Part shown: piece after piece, positions 59,187 to 64,000 of the stretch
Layout of the letters: each line of letters begins with the position of its first letter
How positions within the stretch are numbered: position 1 is the first letter of the stretch
NCBI GenBank assembly: GCA_033239005.1
Contig: BSQZ01000028.1
Span: forward strand, 979,501 to 1,043,500
Source of the DNA: Lamellibrachia satsuma
Taxonomy: Eukaryota; Annelida; Polychaeta; Sabellida; Siboglinidae
Length of the DNA stretch: 64,000 nucleotides
Reading direction: 5' to 3'
Notes under the pieces: model-generated
The model's input: the letters and a program-made list of their open reading frames with translations, nothing else
What the model was told of the DNA's origin: nothing
Databases searched by the model: none
Made by a program: the position numbers and the translations under genes

Positions 59187-60250
59187 GTGAGTTGGTTGAT
59201 CACAGGTGGTGTTTTCTTAAAACTCATTCTTCAGTTGATTTAGACATAGATGTAGCATATTAATAATTATTAGTTATGATATATGTATGATTTAGCCCAA
59301 CACAAATCAAGTTCAGTGATGTTCAGATTTGTAGTGTGTGAATAGTTTAAGCAGGCCTTGACATTAAGCCTTTGTACCTAGTGGCCTGTCGGGCGAGTAG
59401 ATTTTATAAGTTACTGCCCCCCCAAAAGTTATGGGCCCGAATTCTTTTAAATGCATTGATCAGAAAAACAAAATGTTTGCTATACATTGCATTACAAGTC
59501 GAAGGATGCGAATTGGGCCGTTATGTATTTTGCCATTGCCCATGACAGATAATGTTGCTACTGGAATCGTTTGAGAATTGGATGGCCCTGTTGAAGCCAC
59601 AGCGGGTTGCATTTTTTACAATCCTTATTGTACCTCTTGCTAGGTGCTGCAACATGCTGATGAGGTGAAATTTATCTCTCCGTCATCTAAGTCATTTTCT
59701 CCGGCTTTGGATATGTATGATGACAACTGGTGATACTGTATGACGGCTAACGTATTGGAGAACCTCTGTGGTGCCTGAACGTTTGGTAAATCCCGAACGC
59801 ACTCTTTACATTGACCAATTTATTGAGTCGCTTTGCTGACCGTTCAGCTCGAATGATCGTGGCATACCCGCCTGACATGGCTGCAAAGCCTGTTACATCA
59901 GATGTCAACGCGAGGTAGGCACCACGCTACCAAATACACTATCAACACGTTAGACAATTGCACTAGACTGACATCTACAAGTCGCTGGGAACATTGTATC
60001 AGTGTATCAGTTAAACAGACCGTCAGTCGAACATTAGAAATGTGCTACTAGCCGTTCTGCAGAGATGTCGTGACTGAAAACATTACCTAACGTATACATT
60101 ATTACATAACGTATACATTACCTGAAAAAATTGGAAAACCCAAAAATAGAATTGCATTGTCAAGTGATGACCAAAGCGATATGGGCATACTAGCCTTAAA
60201 ACTCATTGAATTACTCATGGAAGAACATGTGCTTACATAACTGAGATGCG
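59187..60250. other. MTMR intron, nothing assigned
   Basis: AT-rich intronic sequence without recognisable element up to the LINE ORF1 block. Confidence 0.5.
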
Positions 60251-60259
60251 CACTTTACC

Positions 60260-60900
60260 CCCATGAAACAGCAAAAACAGACAAAATTTACAGTTTAAAC
60301 AACCAGATAATCAACTTGACAAGCCTGCTAAAGAAAAAAGAGGAACGCATCGCTGTACTAGAAACCAAAATGCAGATAATGGAAGAAAACATTGATCATC
60401 AAGAACGGTATTTCCGAAGACCAAACATGCATATTCACGGTGTTCCTGAACATGATAACGAAGACACAACAACCATCGTAATGAGTGTAATCAATTCAAA
60501 GATGTCCTTCAAACCACCACCACTAGAGTCCAGTCAGCTGGAACACACTCACCGTGTTGGGTCCAAATTCGATCAGAAAGATCGAGTTCTTTACCGCCCT
60601 ATTATTGTCAGATTTAAGAGCAAGAACACATGTGGCACAGTTATAAAAGCGTGGTTCCGGCTCAAGGGATACAATGAACGGCATCGTGACGCAAGAATCT
60701 ACATAAACGAAGATTTAACTGTGTGCCGTGCCACCCTAGCCCGGGAGTGTCGTGCACTGAAAAGGACAGGAAAACTAAATGACTGTTGGACCGCAAGCGG
60801 AAATGTTATGGTGAAAAACAAAACAAAATACGCCAAATCAGGTCTGCCACGGATATCCAAGACATTAAATAGACCCTTCAAAACGGGTGCGCCGATCTAA
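60260..60900 (+). mobile_element. LINE ORF1-like protein (coiled coil + RRM-like)
   Basis: The open frame to 60900 has a heptad-rich start (KKEERIAVLETKMQIMEENI), then RRPNMHIHGVPE, RPIIVRFKSKN, ARIYINEDLTVCRATLAREC, and DCWTASGNVMVKN. This is the nucleic-acid chaperone ORF1 of L1/CR1-type LINEs (transposase-22-like family). The start codon at 60316 is internal; similarity begins slightly upstream. Confidence 0.88.
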
Positions 60901-61185
60901 TTGGCCGGTCATAATGAACAGTGTATCTTTTGTGTTTATTATTTTTGTTACCTACATGTTCTTAAAGATTCATCTAGAATTTTATGTTCTCATTACAGAT
61001 TATCAAATTATTACGACCATCCTTCGGTCGCTGTTTCATGTGTATATGATCTGTATATGTATATATGATCATGTATTTTTCACACTGTTTCATGTATATA
61101 TGATCCAAACAAGAATCTTAATTTGGGTTTATACAGCATTACTGTATTACAGTTTCAAATGTTTACAATTGTTTCTATATCTCCC

Positions 61186-61186
<1 letters not shown>

Positions 61187-61251
<65 letters not shown>
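61187..61251. repeat. (TA)n microsatellite
   Basis: A run of about 30 TA dinucleotides between the LINE ORF1 and ORF2 blocks. Confidence 0.98.
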
Positions 61252-61256
<5 letters not shown>

Positions 61257-61319
61257 TTATTTAAGCAACGTTTAAAGAAATTATGTATATATTTTTACTG
61301 TCAGTCACTGCATCTAAAA

Positions 61320-64000
61320 TAAATGATAACTGATGAAACCTTACTCTTGTGTACAGGTGGTACTGAAAAAAAATTTCTAAATAATATATTAGATGTGAAT
61401 AGTAATAATAATAATAATGAAAATAATGAACTGCCATTGAAACGCCGATCTTCATATTATGACTTTGAAAAATTTTATTCAGTAGCTAAAACAATAATAA
61501 ACATTTCAGTATTCTAAGTTCTAACATACAATCAATTAATGCAAAGTTTAGTGAACTCAAGGCATTTGTAAATGACTTATCTTCCTTACATTTCAAATTT
61601 AGTATAATATGTCTCCAAGAGAGTTGGTTATCTGATACAGATGACTTATCATTAATACAATTAAGTGGATACGACTGTATATCCCAAGAAAAAAGCTGCA
61701 GCAATAAAGATGGATTAATAATATATATAGATCAATGATTTAATTATGAATTAAATATGAAATTAAACACATATAAATGGTGGGAGGGGCAAATAATACA
61801 AGTAAATGGAGAAGGCTTACCACAGATGATCACTATAGGAAATATATACCGACCTCCAAGGCCAGTAAATGAAAATTATAATGAATTTCTAAATGAATTT
61901 AGAACAGTCATATCATCTATGCAAAATCGTCAAAAAATTATCTTATTCTAGCAGGGGGCTATAATATAAATATGCTAAAAAGAAATGAGCAAGAACATTG
62001 TAGTAGTTTCTTTGACATGTTAACTTCATTTAGTCTCTTCTCCCAAATCACTCTTCCCACCAGGTTTACAACCTGTAATGGCACACTAATTGATAATTTC
62101 TTTTGTAATTTAACAAAATATATATAATTGAGAGTACAACAGGAATATTAATTAAAAAATTCTCTGATCATCAACCGTATTTCATAATTATGGATACTAC
62201 TCTGAAAAAACAACATCCTACAAAATTCATAGATATGATATATGAGAAATATATGAGAAACTAGACATAAGTCCAACGGCTGACACAAACCGTAACTATA
62301 ACATTATCATAGATGGAATCAATCAAGCCAAAAATAAATATATGTTGAGTAAATTAGTGAAATTTAATAAATATAAACATAAAAGTCTACATGGATAACT
62401 CAAGGTCTGCTAGCCTCAATACGACACAGAGATAAACTTTACAAACAAATAAAATTAACAAATCCTGATTCTCCAGAACATGAAATGTTACTGATTAATC
62501 TAAGAACATACAATGTTATATTGAAAAGGAGCTTTCATATAGCAAAGCAATCATGTTTTGAAACACATTTTAATCAATTCAAATTTGACATAAAAAATAC
62601 TTGGAAAACTATAAATGAAATCCTGTCTAAAAGTAAAACTAACAAATCATTTCCTACATATTTTAAAGAATCAAATTCTATTATGACAGATAAATTAGAA
62701 ATTGCAAATAAATTTAATGCATTTTTTACTAACATAGGGAATCATCTGGCAAACAATATTAAATATAAAGGCTTCCATGATCATTCGAATTATCTAAATA
62801 AAAAAGTAAACTCTGTTTTAACATTTAAAAAAAATTAAGAATATACTGTAAAGAGAATAATAAATAATCTGCCCAACAAAAAACAGTTATGGATTTAATG
62901 GTTTTTCCAACAAACTACTAAAATTAATTGAACCTGCAATAACTAAATCTTTAACATTATTAACAAATCAAGTATTAACGACAGGATTATTCCCTGATAA
63001 ATAAAAAATTGCTAAGGTTATTCCAATTTATAAAAACGGCGAGCCAACAATATTTAACAACTGTAGACCCATGTCTCTTCTACCAGCTATCTGAAAAGTA
63101 TTTGAAAAACATTTTTTTATCAATTGTCAACTTATTTAAAAGACTCCAAACTTTTCTTTGACCATCAATATGGTTTTTGACCCAAGCATTCAACAGAATA
63201 TGTTGCACTGGAATTAATAGATAGGATTATAACCCAAATGGATCAGGATGAAATACCCATAAACATATATTTGGACCTTTCTAAAGCATTCGATACCATT
63301 GACCATTTAATTTTAATTGACAAATTAAAATATTATGGCATAAATGGTACAAATCTGAACTTATTCAGTAGCTACCTAAATAACCATAAACAATATACTG
63401 AAATTGATCATATAAAATCAATTACCAGTAAGAATTGGCATACCACAGAGCTCAATCCTAGGACCTCTGTTATTTATTATATATATCAATGATTTTGTAC
63501 AAGCCAGTAAAATGTTTAATTTCATCATTTATGCTGATGATACAACCTTATCAAATACTTTAAATACTTTTAATGATAACATACAAAATGACAATTTAGA
63601 ATCTTTAATAAATTATGAACTTTTAAAAATAAATGAATGGCTTAAAATAAATAAATTATCATTAAACATTGCAAAATCTAAATTTATGACATTCCAAAGG
63701 ATAAATAAAAACATACAGACGCTTACTCTGAAGATAGATAATATAAATATTGAACAAGTTAAGGAATTTAATTTCTTAGGTTTAATTATTGATACAAATC
63801 TGAACTGGAAAAGACATACTGAAAAATGTTCATGTTCTAAAAAGATTGGTATTTTAAATAAATTAAAACGTGTTATCTCAACAAATTAAAACGTTATTAT
63901 ATAATTCATTAATTATTGCATCATGGCTTGGGGTTTTCAAACAAATAGAGTAATAAAACTTCAAAAGAAAGCTTTGAGAATTATTACCTTAAGTAACTAT
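61320..64000 (+). mobile_element. LINE ORF2 (APE endonuclease + RT), degraded, continues past the edge
   Basis: Endonuclease: SNIQSINAKFSELKAFVNDL (61520 on), CLQESWLSD, GYDCISQEK, then ITIGNIYRPPRPVNENYNEF. RT: IPIYKNGEPTIFNNCRPMSL (63020-63080), YLDLSKAFDTIDHLILIDKL (63270), a GIPQSS-like block with frameshift, then FIIYADDTTLSNTL (63520), INEWLKINKLSLNIAKSKFM and LGLIIDTNLNWKRH. Very AT-rich (Asn/Ile/Lys codons), with several stops and frameshifts. Inside an MTMR intron, same orientation as the gene. Presumed same element as the ORF1 at 60260, though composition differs. Confidence 0.9.

Overview
This is metazoan nuclear DNA, AT-rich. It has long introns with GT/AG sites, small phased exons, several families of non-LTR retrotransposons, and an unusually heavy load of tandem arrays (about 11-12 kb of the 64 kb by my count). 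The retroelement families and the simple-repeat style suggest a marine invertebrate, either a lophotrochozoan or an early-branching deuterostome. I cannot name the species.

Two conserved genes frame the window. On the minus strand, 11021 down to 13, lie the first eleven coding exons of NUP58 (nucleoporin p58/p45): an FG-repeat N-terminus followed by the conserved coiled coil, including an 8-nt microexon. All exon phases join, giving 453 codons before the gene runs off the left edge. On the plus strand, 51355-59186, lie three consecutive exons (145 codons) of a myotubularin-related phosphatase of the MTMR6/7/8 group, covering the PH-GRAM domain. Its phosphatase domain is beyond the right edge, and its short first coding exon was not found. 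The pair is divergent, and NUP58 and MTMR6 are also neighbours in human, so this looks like conserved microsynteny.

The roughly 40 kb between them holds: a plus-strand pair of GC-richer coding-like blocks at 18.5-19.5 kb with weak aerolysin/ETX-MTX2-like features; an unrecognised exon candidate at 28.9 kb; degraded CR1-like LINEs (11.5, 14.1, 21.8, 30.0, 31.1-33.4 kb); an L2-like LINE (13.6-15.8 kb) with a CR1 fragment nested inside; a Penelope-like element (22.4-23.4 kb) bounded by inverted repeats with a hammerhead-like motif; and many minisatellites. A LINE with separate ORF1 and ORF2 blocks fills the right end (60.3-64 kb), inside an MTMR intron.

The most striking pattern is that several minisatellites are tandem copies of real exon-intron junctions. 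Arrays that repeat the 5' splice site begin exactly at the donor of NUP58 exon 10 (5 x 20 bp), of the 28.9 kb exon candidate (about 8 x 17 bp) and of the second MTMR exon seen here (about 71 x 20 bp). That same MTMR exon is preceded by exactly 5 x 31 bp repeating its 3' splice site. These exons therefore sit next to ladders of decoy splice sites.
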